Shown here: piece by piece, positions 13,526-19,656 of the stretch
Layout of the letters: every line of letters begins with the position of its first letter
Position numbering within the stretch: position 1 is the stretch's first letter
From: a virus
DNA: 22,649 bases
Direction: 5' to 3' (one strand)
Virus record (IMG/VR): IMGVR_UViG_3300032144_000043
Location: 1 to 22,649 of that record
Notes under the pieces: model-generated
The model's input: the letters and a program-made list of their open reading frames with translations, nothing else
The model's database searches: none
Told to the model about the DNA's origin: nothing
Translations under genes and position numbers: made by a program

Positions 13526-14043
13526 CCCCGTCCTCCCTCGCCATCGGCCATCGTCTTGGTGGGGAGGGATGTCGCGCGCAGCGGCACGCCAGCGGCACGC
13601 AGCGCCGCCTCGACATCCTCGATGCTGCGGCAGACGGTGACCGGAACACGCGCCCGGCGCAGCATCTCGTGGTAGCGGACCTGCGCCTCGGAAAGCGGTG
13701 TCTTGCCTGCCTTCAACTCGATGCCGATGGCCCGGCCGTCATTGATGACGATGAGGTCCGGCACCCCGGCCTTGACGCCGGCTGCCTTGAAGCGCTGCGC
13801 CTCGCGGAAACCCCGCTTGCCGCCGTTCGGGACAGCGAAAAATTCGCTGTTGCCATCGAGCGCGACGGCAAGAAACTTCACCACCGCCATTTGCAGCCGT
13901 TCTTCGGGCGCGCCGCGTCGCCTGCGCGGCTCGTCCTCAGACAGTGGCGGGGCGGTATCGATCGGCACGGCGCGGGCGATCCTGTCCGCCATCGCGGCGT
14001 TGCCGGCGTCTTTCTCGATGTCGTGGGGCATGGGATCGGTCAT
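13522..14043 (-). CDS. VRR-NUC domain nuclease
   Basis: A 173-aa protein. Residues 46-150 form a VRR-NUC nuclease domain: PEERLQMAVVKFLAV, FFAVPNGGKRGFREAQRFKA, GVKAGVPDLIVI, then GRAIGIELKAGKTPLSEAQ. The PD-(D/E)xK residues visible are Asp96, Glu109 and Lys111, followed by Gln121. Phage VRR-NUC proteins act on branched or recombining DNA. It is joined by four-base overlaps to the GcrA-like gene upstream and the methyltransferase downstream. Confidence 0.9.
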   Translation of the reverse strand: MTDPMPHDIEKDAGNAAMADRIARAVPIDTAPPLSEDEPRRRRGAPEERLQMAVVKFLAVALDGNSEFFAVPNGGKRGFREAQRFKAAGVKAGVPDLIVINDGRAIGIELKAGKTPLSEAQVRYHEMLRRARVPVTVCRSIEDVEAALRAAGVPLRATSLPTKTMADGEGGRG

Positions 14044-14690
14044 GCGAGCGCGCTCCGGCTAGGCGCGTAGTAGGACAGCATCATCGGCAGCGGACCCGGT
14101 GAGCCGTGGTCGAGCATCGCGTTGATGTCGTCCTGGAATGGCGTCGGCCGGCTGGTGTCGCGATAGCGCTTCACCGGCGCCGGGCGGGCCGGCAGGATCA
14201 CAACGCGCGGGTCAATGGTGGAGACCCACGCCGGGCGCGGCAGGGGTTGCTGGCGTAGCTCGACGACCGGCGCGGGCGCCATATCAAGCGCGCGTGCACG
14301 ACCGCTCCGAGCCGCATTCGTCGCGGCACCCCGGAGGCTCCCGATCGCGGTATGCTCGCGTTTCCACCGCGCGACGTTTTTGTTGCCGGCGAGATGGCCG
14401 CATTCCGGGCTGCAATACTTGGCCTTTCCGCCCCGCATGATCGGGATGGGCTTGTCGCAACCGGCGCGAGCGCAATTGCGATCGGGTTGGGGAGCAGGAC
14501 GCTGGGCAAGCTGGTTGCCCGCGACGAACGGAGAGCGATGCGGAAAGTTGATGCGGTTCCTGAATGCTGCCTGCTTCAGGGCTGCGGCGGACACGCCGAT
14601 CGCTTTCGCGGCGGCCTGTCGCGTCATGCCTCGCGCCAAGCATTCCCGGATTTTCTCGACCCGCTCCGGGGTCCAAAAAAGGTGCCGCAT
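14040..14690 (-). CDS. GcrA-like helix-turn-helix protein with a Cys4 site
   Basis: A 216-aa protein from the ATG at 14690. The N-terminus LFWTPERVEKIRECLARGMT with AAAKAIGVSAAALKQAAFRN is a GcrA-type DNA-binding domain. A Cys4 zinc site follows (C73, C78, C93, C97; CARAGC and KYCSPEC). The rest is basic and proline-rich and is probably disordered. The frame extends upstream to 14828, but that part is Arg-rich shadow of two small genes. The start overlaps the preceding stop (TGATG). It is likely a transcription factor; a paralogous domain occurs at 16570-16926. Confidence 0.75.
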   Translation of the reverse strand: MRHLFWTPERVEKIRECLARGMTRQAAAKAIGVSAAALKQAAFRNRINFPHRSPFVAGNQLAQRPAPQPDRNCARAGCDKPIPIMRGGKAKYCSPECGHLAGNKNVARWKREHTAIGSLRGAATNAARSGRARALDMAPAPVVELRQQPLPRPAWVSTIDPRVVILPARPAPVKRYRDTSRPTPFQDDINAMLDHGSPGPLPMMLSYYAPSRSALA

Positions 14691-14791
14691 CAGCGGCGCT
14701 CCGCCACGATTGCCTCGACCTCGCGGCGGAACGCCGGGCCGATCTCCGACCAGGGGTAGGGCTGCGCGGACCAGTCGAATGGGCCGATCAC
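14690..14791 (-). CDS. 33-aa phage small protein
   Basis: The frame MIGPFDWSAQPYPWSEIGPA continues for 13 residues as an acidic/basic helix. The GTG start overlaps the stop of the 31-aa membrane peptide (GTGA), and the stop overlaps the GcrA-like gene start (TGATG). A longer version from ATG 14887 in the same frame (65 aa) is possible, but overlaps two other genes. The function is unknown. Confidence 0.5.
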   Translation of the reverse strand: MIGPFDWSAQPYPWSEIGPAFRREVEAIVAERR

Positions 14792-14883
14792 GGGCGCGGC
14801 GGCGCGACCTTGCGGGCCAGCCACACAATCCCGTCCGCCAGTTTCAGCAGCAGGATCGCGGCGGCGCCCCGGATGCGTTTCAT
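14788..14883 (-). CDS. 31-aa single-pass membrane peptide
   Basis: The frame is MKRIRGAAAILLLKLADGIV, then WLARKVAPPRP. A basic N-terminus, one hydrophobic helix and a basic tail make a plausible inner-membrane micropeptide. Its ATG overlaps the upstream stop (ATGA) and its TGA overlaps the next GTG start. Confidence 0.5.
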   Translation of the reverse strand: MKRIRGAAAILLLKLADGIVWLARKVAPPRP

Positions 14884-15167
14884 TCATCGTTCCCCCCGTC
14901 CTGAATGTGCGCGCGCAAGGCATCGATTTCCGCTTGCAGCTCGTCGAGCCGCGAGTGGATTTCAGGCGACGCGATGTAGGCGTCGAAGCCCTTGATCTTT
15001 TCGCTGGCTTGCGAAAACCGCTCCGCCGTCCAGTGCTGTCCGGCGCGCAGATATTTCGCGAACCGGACGCTGACACCGAACAGCCGCGCCACTTCCTTGT
15101 CGCGATGCGGCCCGGTGATGCAGCGGTCGAGCGCGATTGCCGCGCGCTGTCCGTAATCGGCCGTCAT
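14880..15167 (-). CDS. Phage HTH-like protein with C-terminal coiled coil
   Basis: A 95-aa protein from ATG 15167. Residues 1-45 (ALDRCITGPHRDKEVARLFG, then VSVRFAKYLRAGQHWT) look like a small helix-turn-helix domain. The C-terminus (SRLDELQAEIDALRAHIQDG) is a coiled coil. I prefer 15167 because the ATG overlaps the stop of the frame upstream (ATGA). The alternative ATG at 15218 has GGAG nine bases upstream and would add 17 residues. It may be a regulator of the downstream replication genes; no named family recognised. Confidence 0.6.
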   Translation of the reverse strand: MTADYGQRAAIALDRCITGPHRDKEVARLFGVSVRFAKYLRAGQHWTAERFSQASEKIKGFDAYIASPEIHSRLDELQAEIDALRAHIQDGGNDE

Positions 15168-15439
15168 CCGACCATTGCCCTTTTGGGCAACACCACTTCC
15201 CTCCGTCCCTGTCGCCATTCGTCACCGCTCCATGCCAACCTCACGGCATGGAGAGCGACGGCAGAAGGGCAGCGAACTGGCAGCGTCTCGATACCGTACT
15301 GCGGCGCGTGTTGCGGCGCGCCGGACAAGCTCTCGACGGGGGTGGAGCGGCGTGTCCCCCAACGGCACGGGGAGGGAGGGAAACCCCGGCCGCCGGCGCT
15401 CAACGCCCCCGTCGAGAACGTGGAGAGGATGACGATCAC
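15164..15439 (-). CDS. Hypothetical protein, uncertain
   Basis: A 91-aa frame joined by GTGA to the gene upstream and ATGA to the gene downstream, as for real genes here. Against it, the sequence is low in recognisable structure (start MIVILSTFSTGALSAGGRGF, end WRQGRREVVLPKRAMVG). If it is not real, 15168-15435 is a non-coding region holding a 9-bp hairpin. Confidence 0.35.
   Translation of the reverse strand: MIVILSTFSTGALSAGGRGFPPSPCRWGTRRSTPVESLSGAPQHAPQYGIETLPVRCPSAVALHAVRLAWSGDEWRQGRREVVLPKRAMVG
15228..15253. repeat. 9-bp inverted repeat with 8-nt loop
   Basis: CTCCATGCC (15228-15236) pairs with GGCATGGAG (15245-15253). On the minus strand the loop reads GTGAGGTT, which contains an SD-like GAGG. 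It lies just upstream of the two possible starts (15218 and 15167) of the HTH-like gene. Confidence 0.5.
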
Positions 15440-16083
15440 GCGGCACGCTCCGTTGCAGCGGGGCGCGTTGCGCTTTCGGCGAGCGAGACCAGAAGGTCAC
15501 GGAATAGGATCGGAGTCGCAGCGCGCTCTCTATGCGAGAGCCGTTGGACGATGCCCGATTTCACGGCCGCGGCACGCTCGGCCGCGGAATGGAAGCCATC
15601 TTCAAAGGGCAGAAATTCACCCTCTGCTGCTCCCCACTTCAAATCTGGCAACGGTACATGGCAGGCGTAAAGCCACGTTGCCTTACGCGCCCGATGCCCG
15701 TACGCGCCCTGCTCGATGCAGCAGGTCCAGCCGTCAAACCCGGCGATCCAGTCGGCTCTAATCCAGCCGCCAGCACGCGGCGGCGCATTCAGGCCAAATG
15801 CCGCCCAGGCATGGCTATCGGCTGGATGTTCCAGCACGCCGCCAAATCGGCGGACAGCAACAAGCGCCGCATCGAAACAGCCGCCATCGTCACCTTTTAC
15901 CAGCCGCGGCCAAGTGGTCGGCGACCCGCCCCAATACCGCCCCCATCGAGCGCACGGCGGATGGGCGACGACAGGGTGCGGGCCGCGGTACAGTCGGGCG
16001 TCGCGCTCGACCGGCCAGGGATCGACGTTCGGCAGCCCGAAGTAGCAACCGCCATCCTCGACGAACAGAGCGGCGATCATCAC
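15436..16083 (-). CDS. Conserved phage protein of unknown function
   Basis: A 215-aa protein of a type I recognise from many prophages without knowing its function: ALFVEDGGCYFGLPNVDPWP, then RLYRGPHPVVAHPPCARWGR, VRRFGGVLEHPADSHAW, CIEQGAYGHRARKATWLYAC and LPDLKWG. The VAHPPC, LEHPA and GHxARKxTWLY motifs with conserved His and Cys suggest a metal-binding or enzymatic site. The ATG overlaps the upstream zinc-finger gene (ATGA). Confidence 0.8.
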   Translation of the reverse strand: MMIAALFVEDGGCYFGLPNVDPWPVERDARLYRGPHPVVAHPPCARWGRYWGGSPTTWPRLVKGDDGGCFDAALVAVRRFGGVLEHPADSHAWAAFGLNAPPRAGGWIRADWIAGFDGWTCCIEQGAYGHRARKATWLYACHVPLPDLKWGAAEGEFLPFEDGFHSAAERAAAVKSGIVQRLSHRERAATPILFRDLLVSLAESATRPAATERAA

Positions 16084-16325
16084 GCGGCGCTCCCGGTGGC
16101 TCGGGAGTGCTGCGCATTTCTGACGGCGGCGTTGATGCCGGCGATCAGCGCCGCAGCGCGTGCCGGGTCCGCGCGGTGCGCCTCGACGACGACATGCGCC
16201 TGCTCGATGCAGGTCGAACAGATGGCGATGTCACACGCGCCGAGCGGGCTGAGGAACAGCAGCTCGACCTCGCCGACATCACGGGCGCAATGGCTGCAGG
16301 TATGGGCGCGCGTCGGGGCGGCCAT
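16080..16325 (-). CDS. ClpX-type C4 zinc-finger small protein
   Basis: An 81-aa protein with CSHCARDVGEVELLFLSPLG followed by CDIAICSTCIEQAHVVVEAH. This is the four-cysteine zinc-binding and dimerisation fold of the ClpX N-domain, without the ATPase. Such phage proteins could mimic or tune ClpX substrate delivery; this is inferred. It starts directly after the TAG of the gene upstream. Confidence 0.75.
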   Translation of the reverse strand: MAAPTRAHTCSHCARDVGEVELLFLSPLGACDIAICSTCIEQAHVVVEAHRADPARAAALIAGINAAVRNAQHSRATGSAA

Positions 16326-16598
16326 CTACGGCATCCGCCGCAGATGGGAGCGCGGCAATTCCGCCTCGCACGGGATGCCGCTGCCGCTCAGCCACGCGAC
16401 AGTCACCTCGTCATGGTCGTGGATATCGACCACGACCAGCATGGGGCTGCCGAGCCGGTGCTCGCAGCGGTCCCCGACCCCGAGCGGCGGGGCGCGGAAC
16501 ACGCGCGAGACATCGCCGACCGGCAACGAGGCCGGGCGCGGGTCGCGCGAGAAAAACCGGCGCGGATCGCTACCGGGCTGGCTCCCGTCCATCCCCAT
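16326..16598 (-). CDS. DUF2158-like small phage protein
   Basis: A 90-aa protein. The C-terminal half fits the DUF2158/YodC pattern of a small beta barrel (GVGDRCEHRLGSPMLVVVDI, then DEVTVAWLSG and CEAELPRSHL). The first 35 residues are polar and may be disordered. The start overlaps the GcrA-like gene by 29 bases. Confidence 0.6.
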   Translation of the reverse strand: MGMDGSQPGSDPRRFFSRDPRPASLPVGDVSRVFRAPPLGVGDRCEHRLGSPMLVVVDIHDHDEVTVAWLSGSGIPCEAELPRSHLRRMP

Positions 16599-16926
16599 CC
16601 CCCGATGTTCTTGTCATGATTGCCGCGACCTCAGTACGCAGCCGGGCGCGCATCGCCGGCAGGGCCGCTTCCCAGCGCTTCCGCAGTTTTTGGTCTTCAG
16701 CGGACGCGACCGTTTCAACGGCGCGCGCAAAATCGACGCTTGTTGGGTGTGGCAACTCTCGGCGAGGCTTGCCGAACCTGATTTGCCGACTAAAGGCGCA
16801 GTTCTTGACCTGTTTAATGCTGACGCCGAGCAGCATAGCTGCGCTGGATTTGGTATATCCGGCACCAGCCAATTCCCTAAGCTTGGCAAGCTTTTCGGGC
16901 GTCCAGAGCGTTGCCGCACGCATCAC
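16570..16926 (-). CDS. GcrA-like helix-turn-helix protein
   Basis: A 118-aa protein: TLWTPEKLAKLRELAGAGYT, then SAAMLLGVSIKQVKNCAFSR, matching the GcrA-type domain of the 14040-14690 gene. The helical C-terminus contains LRKRWEAALPAMRARLRTEV. GcrA works with host sigma70 and reads methylated GANTC sites; whether this protein does so is unknown. The start is GTG at 16926 (GTGA overlap) or ATG at 16923. Confidence 0.7.
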   Translation of the reverse strand: MMRAATLWTPEKLAKLRELAGAGYTKSSAAMLLGVSIKQVKNCAFSRQIRFGKPRRELPHPTSVDFARAVETVASAEDQKLRKRWEAALPAMRARLRTEVAAIMTRTSGDGDGREPAR

Positions 16927-17123
16927 GCGGCCCCCGGCGGCTCGGGCCGCGTCACCCGGCGCGGCGTAAACGGGATGACGGTCGATTGCAGGGCGAGCGG
17001 ATCAAGCGCACGCAAGGCCAGGCGGCAGCAATACCTGCAGATACCCTCGTGTCCGGTGCGAGAGCCGCGCCAGATGCCGTTCGGGCAATCGTCTTCGTGA
17101 CGGCCGCAGAAGGTGCAGCTCAT
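16923..17123 (-). CDS. ClpX-type zinc-finger small protein, second copy
   Basis: A 66-aa protein from ATG 17123: CTFCGRHEDDCPNGIWRG, GHEGICRYCCRLALRAL, then a strand-like STVIPFTPRRVTR tail. The CxxC...CxxC spacing matches the ClpX zinc-binding domain. The longer frame to 17345 is Arg-rich shadow. The start overlaps the upstream stop (TGATG). Confidence 0.7.
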   Translation of the reverse strand: MSCTFCGRHEDDCPNGIWRGSRTGHEGICRYCCRLALRALDPLALQSTVIPFTPRRVTRPEPPGAA

Positions 17124-17401
17124 CAGCGGCGCCTCGCCAGCGTGTCGGGATCGTTGAAGCCCGGGATGACCAGCGACTCCGCCGGGAAGCATCCTGGCCT
17201 CGGCTCGCAGCGCAGCTCGCGGCCGTGAAGGTCCGGCGCCCACCAGCCGCGGTCGATGCCGGCGGCAGCCAGTTCGCACACCGCCTGCGATTTGGCGCAG
17301 ATGCGCTCGACTGGCCCGGCGGGGTCGCGTGCGACGAGTTCCCAATCGGCAGCGCCGAGAAGGACGAACAGCGCGGCGGTCACGGCGGGGTGCGCTCGCA
17401 T
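17123..17401 (-). CDS. Small protein with N-terminal signal-like helix
   Basis: A 92-aa protein starting MRAHPAVTAALFVLLGAADW, a hydrophobic signal or anchor segment. Four cysteines follow (ERICAKSQAVCELAAAG, LRCEPRPGCFPAESL), plausible for a periplasmic disulfide-bonded domain. The frame continues upstream to 17767, but that part is shadow of other genes. The start overlaps the preceding stop (TGATG). Confidence 0.65.
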   Translation of the reverse strand: MRAHPAVTAALFVLLGAADWELVARDPAGPVERICAKSQAVCELAAAGIDRGWWAPDLHGRELRCEPRPGCFPAESLVIPGFNDPDTLARRR

Positions 17402-17571
17402 CACCCGAGCCTCGCCGCGATGACGGCCAGCGCCGTGCCGGAGATCATGCCAAGACCGAGCGCCAACAGCACGAGCGGACCGCCGACCGCAATCAGCCAT
17501 GCCCAGAGGGCGAACCACCCGGCACCGCGCTCGATGGCGGTGTCGTCGAGGGAATTTGCGCCGTCCATCAT
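17401..17571 (-). CDS. 56-aa membrane protein
   Basis: The frame is MMDGANSLDDTAIERGAGWF, then ALWAWLIAVGGPLVLLALGL and GMISGTALAVIAARLG. It shows an acidic N-terminus and one or two hydrophobic helices. The ATG overlaps the Cro-like stop (ATGA) and the TGA overlaps the next ATG. The function is unknown; it could be a lysogeny or superinfection factor given its position right after cro. Confidence 0.6.
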   Translation of the reverse strand: MMDGANSLDDTAIERGAGWFALWAWLIAVGGPLVLLALGLGMISGTALAVIAARLG

Positions 17572-17816
17572 GCCGCAGCCTTCCCCGGCGTGATGGCCTC
17601 GGTCTGGGGTGCGGGGTCGGCGGGGATGGTTTGCCCAAGAAAATCGTCGGCCGTGACCTCGCCGGCGGTCGCCTCTTTAATGGCGTTCGCGACGCGTCGA
17701 GACGGCCACGATGTGCCATCGCACAGCCCCGTGATATGGGCCGGCGATACCTCGATCCGCCTCGCAAAATCGGTGCGGCTCATTTGCTTTTGGGTCAACC
17801 ATTCCGACAACAGCAT
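17568..17816 (-). CDS. Cro-like helix-turn-helix regulator
   Basis: An 82-aa protein with the HTH MSRTDFARRIEVSPAHITGL (residues 12-31), then SRRVANAIKEATAGEVTADD. It is the first gene of the leftward operon and is divergent from the CI-like repressor, the position of cro. Its ATG coincides with the expected +1 of the promoter at 17823-17851, so the mRNA may be leaderless. Confidence 0.8.
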   Translation of the reverse strand: MLLSEWLTQKQMSRTDFARRIEVSPAHITGLCDGTSWPSRRVANAIKEATAGEVTADDFLGQTIPADPAPQTEAITPGKAAA

Positions 17817-17822
17817 GGCCGT

Positions 17823-17851
17823 ATTATCAGCGTCACTGAATTTTCAGTCAA
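17823..17851 (-). promoter_or_regulatory. Leftward early promoter with operator in the spacer
   Basis: On the minus strand TTGACT (17851-17846) and GATAAT (17828-17823) are 17 bases apart, matching the sigma70 consensus closely. The dyad ACTGAA/TTCAGT lies in the spacer. The expected +1 falls at or one base from the A of the cro-like ATG (17816). Confidence 0.75.
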
Positions 17852-17863
17852 GATGAAATTTCA
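17835..17863. promoter_or_regulatory. Repressor operator dyads, left
   Basis: ACTGAA-TT-TTCAGT (17835-17848) and the perfect palindrome TGAAATTTCA (17854-17863) sit between the divergent regulators. Related CTGAA/TTCAG half-sites recur on the other side of the repressor gene. Confidence 0.6.
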
Positions 17864-17909
17864 GCCGGGCTGGATGGCGCTGATTGGCCCGCGCGCCGAC
17901 ACTCGCGGA

Positions 17910-18245
17910 ATGGCCCGAGGACGGAAACGCCGCATCCAGCGCGACGAACCGCCCCGTCACTTTATTAGAGAGTGGCGGGAATATCGCGGTTTGAGCCAGG
18001 ACCGGCTCGCCGAGCGCATCGGCAAATCAACGGCAACGATCTCGCAAATCGAGAACAACCGGCAAGGCTATACGCAGTCAACCCTTGAGGCCCTTGCCGA
18101 CGCCCTTAATACGGACCCCGCGTCTCTGCTGATGCGCAACCCTCTTGATCCAGAGGGAATTTGGTCGGTATGGGAGACGTTGCCGCCGACCGAGCGCCGC
18201 CGCGCCATCGAGATGCTCAAATTGCTATCGACAGGCACAGGCTGA
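17910..18245 (+). CDS. CI-like repressor, XRE family
   Basis: A 111-aa protein with basic N-terminus MARGRKRRIQRDEPPRHFIR and an XRE helix-turn-helix WREYRGLSQDRLAERIGKST, ATISQIENNRQGYTQSTLEA. It has no peptidase domain, so induction would not be by RecA-mediated cleavage like lambda CI. I chose ATG 17910, because the upstream ATG (17853) lies inside an operator and adds residues that do not look conserved. No convincing promoter on this strand is visible; it may need activation. Confidence 0.8.
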   Translation: MARGRKRRIQRDEPPRHFIREWREYRGLSQDRLAERIGKSTATISQIENNRQGYTQSTLEALADALNTDPASLLMRNPLDPEGIWSVWETLPPTERRRAIEMLKLLSTGTG

Positions 18246-18257
18246 ACCATTTTCAGC
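18241..18257. promoter_or_regulatory. Operator dyad overlapping the repressor stop codon
   Basis: GCTGAA (18241-18246) and TTCAGC (18252-18257) form a perfect 6+6 dyad with the same half-site as the left operators. It includes the TGA of the repressor gene. Confidence 0.55.
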
Positions 18258-18274
18258 AACACTAAAAATAACGT

Positions 18275-18303
18275 TTGACCGTAGTTTCAGCCTGACTTAA
18301 AGT
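18275..18303 (+). promoter_or_regulatory. Rightward early promoter with internal operator
   Basis: TTGACC (18275-18280) and TAAAGT (18298-18303) are 17 bases apart. Between them, TTTCAG-CCTGAC (18285-18296) contains a TCAG-C-CTGA dyad like the other operators. The next gene starts at 18384, so the 5' leader is about 75 bases. Confidence 0.7.
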
Positions 18304-18328
18304 TTCTCCCCACACACTCAACCACCCG

Positions 18329-18376
18329 CTCCCCCTCCCTCAATCCCGATGGAGGCGAGCGGGGATAGAGGGGGAG
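18329..18376 (+). promoter_or_regulatory. 5' leader hairpin that hides a ribosome binding site
   Basis: CTCCCCCTC (18329-18337) pairs perfectly with GAGGGGGAG (18368-18376), which contains the SD for the ATG at 18384 seven bases away. A competing inner pairing (CCTCC near 18335 with GGAGG at 18351-18355) is also possible. Confidence 0.5.
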
Positions 18377-18383
18377 AGACGGG

Positions 18384-18587
18384 ATGGCCTACACGGTCGC
18401 GGTGCGGGAAGCGGGCAAATCCGGCCCCTGGCTCTATATCGACGAGCATCTGCGCTGCGTTGATACCGCAACGCACTGCAAGCCACTGTCCCGCCAGGAC
18501 GCGCAACTTGCCAAGCGTCTGCTGGTTGATGGCGCAGCCGAGGAAGGCCGGCGCATTACCGCGCGCATCGTCAGGTTGTGCGCCTGA
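18384..18587 (+). CDS. Small phage protein, first gene of the rightward operon
   Basis: A 67-aa protein, MAYTVAVREAGKSGPWLYID onward, ending in a helix-rich LSRQDAQLAKRLLVDGAAEE and ITARIVRLCA. No family is recognised. The strong SD GGGGGAG lies seven bases upstream and is probably controlled by the leader hairpin. The next gene starts on its stop (TGATG). Confidence 0.7.
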   Translation: MAYTVAVREAGKSGPWLYIDEHLRCVDTATHCKPLSRQDAQLAKRLLVDGAAEEGRRITARIVRLCA

Positions 18588-18856
18588 TGCCCACCCCCTC
18601 CCATCACACCCCGCCGGGGGGAGAGAGCCTCGACGCCGGGGCGACGCCGAGGTTGATCGAGGTCAATCGCAGGATGGCAGCGGAGCGAGATAGAGCGCAA
18701 CAGGCGTTGCGCGATTTGGTCCCGCTCGTGGACGGCCATGTCCACATGCTGCGGCAGCACGCCCCGCATTTGGCGGCGCGTTGGGAAGCGCCGCTGTCGA
18801 AGGCGATAGAGGCGCTTCCCGAAGGAAGCGGCGCCGTCATCGAGACGGGCCGCTAG
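18587..18856 (+). CDS. Hypothetical helical protein
   Basis: An 89-aa protein. After a polar N-terminus (MPTPSHHTPPGGESLDAG) comes a charged helix, RLIEVNRRMAAERDRAQQAL, and a second helical segment around HVHMLRQHAPHLAARWEA. I chose ATG 18587 for the TGATG overlap; an in-frame ATG nine bases earlier is less likely. The function is unknown. Confidence 0.6.
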   Translation: MPTPSHHTPPGGESLDAGATPRLIEVNRRMAAERDRAQQALRDLVPLVDGHVHMLRQHAPHLAARWEAPLSKAIEALPEGSGAVIETGR

Positions 18857-18964
18857 ATGCGCCGCCCTCTCTCCCTCTGGCTCTACGACGCCGCCACGCT
18901 CGCGCTGGCCGCGACGTGCTGCGCCGCTGTCCTCGCCAATCTCATCATGTGGTGCTCGCCATGA
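18857..18964 (+). CDS. 35-aa membrane peptide
   Basis: MRRPLSLWLYDAATLALAAT followed by CCAAVLANLIMWCSP gives a basic N-terminus and one hydrophobic helix. It starts directly after the TAG of the preceding gene and overlaps the next start (ATGA). Confidence 0.5.
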   Translation: MRRPLSLWLYDAATLALAATCCAAVLANLIMWCSP

Positions 18965-19161
18965 ATAATTCATGTCAGGACGCCCAATGGTTTCAGCCTC
19001 TTGGAAAATGTCTCGGTGGTTGCGGTAAAGATGCGACGGGCACAATGAAGGGCTTTCGCAACGAAAATCGCGGCCCTTACTGTAAACGCTGTGCTGAGCG
19101 TGCAATTAAGTTGGCGCACAAGAAGGGACATTTTGCTCCTGACATGTGGTGTGCGCCATGA
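18961..19161 (+). CDS. Small Cys4 zinc-finger-like protein
   Basis: A 66-aa protein with CLGGCGKDATGTMKGFRNEN and GPYCKRCAERAIKLAHKKGH. Two CxxxC/CxxC pairs form a probable zinc knuckle, in a Lys/Asn-rich protein. Its base composition is visibly more AT-rich than its neighbours, suggesting separate acquisition. ATGA overlaps occur on both sides. An upstream in-frame extension from 18781 is shadow. Confidence 0.65.
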   Translation: MNNSCQDAQWFQPLGKCLGGCGKDATGTMKGFRNENRGPYCKRCAERAIKLAHKKGHFAPDMWCAP

Positions 19162-19265
19162 CCGATCCTGATTTGTCTGTCGGCTCGCCGAGCGGAGCGG
19201 TGCAATTTACCGGCGCGCTACTCTGGACAACCTGCGCCGATTGCGGCGCAGAGGCCCGGCCATGA
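19158..19265 (+). CDS. 35-aa small protein with CxxC
   Basis: MTDPDLSVGSPSGAVQFTGA continues to LLWTTCADCGAEARP. Four-base overlaps with both neighbours are the main support, plus a single CxxC. The function is unknown. Confidence 0.45.
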   Translation: MTDPDLSVGSPSGAVQFTGALLWTTCADCGAEARP

Positions 19266-19492
19266 CCGACACGATCCCCGTCTACCGGCCGCGCCCTAAA
19301 GACGCCGCTCCCGCGACGAGCGCTCGGTACGTCGCGCTCCGTTTCCCCGGACCGCCGGACCCTCGTCCCTGGGGGATTTACGACGCGGTGTCTGGCAGCT
19401 TCGCCAGTGGCGAGGCGTACACGACCGAGCGCGAGGCTGCATTCACGGCGGCCAGGATGAGCGCCGCATACGAGAGGGCGATGGCAGCATGA
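19262..19492 (+). CDS. Small phage protein of unknown function
   Basis: A 76-aa protein: MTDTIPVYRPRPKDAAPATS, YVALRFPGPPDPRPWGIYDA, then a helix EREAAFTAARMSAAYERAMA. The central GIYDAVSGSFASGE resembles small phage proteins describing a short beta sheet, but no family is known to me. ATG 19262 is chosen for the ATGA overlap. Confidence 0.6.
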   Translation: MTDTIPVYRPRPKDAAPATSARYVALRFPGPPDPRPWGIYDAVSGSFASGEAYTTEREAAFTAARMSAAYERAMAA

Positions 19493-19656
19493 ACCCCGAC
19501 CTCGCCCTCACGCTCGCCGAGACGCTTGCGGCACTTGATGACGCTGGGGCCGCGCTAGACCGCGCCAGCGCCGAACGTCGCCAGGCGCTCCGGGAATGCT
19601 CCGCACAGATCGACGACGCGCTCCGCGACCTGCGGGCGCTGGTGGAGGGGAAATGA
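19489..19656 (+). CDS. 55-aa coiled-coil protein
   Basis: MNPDLALTLAETLAALDDAG, then RASAERRQALRECSAQIDDA and LRDLRALVEGK form one long amphipathic helix, probably a coiled coil. It has four-base overlaps with both neighbours. The function is unknown. Confidence 0.55.
   Translation: MNPDLALTLAETLAALDDAGAALDRASAERRQALRECSAQIDDALRDLRALVEGK

Noticed and set aside
15532-17100. 522-aa plus-strand open frame
   Set aside because: It runs antisense to several convincing, coupled minus-strand genes and shows only shadow composition.
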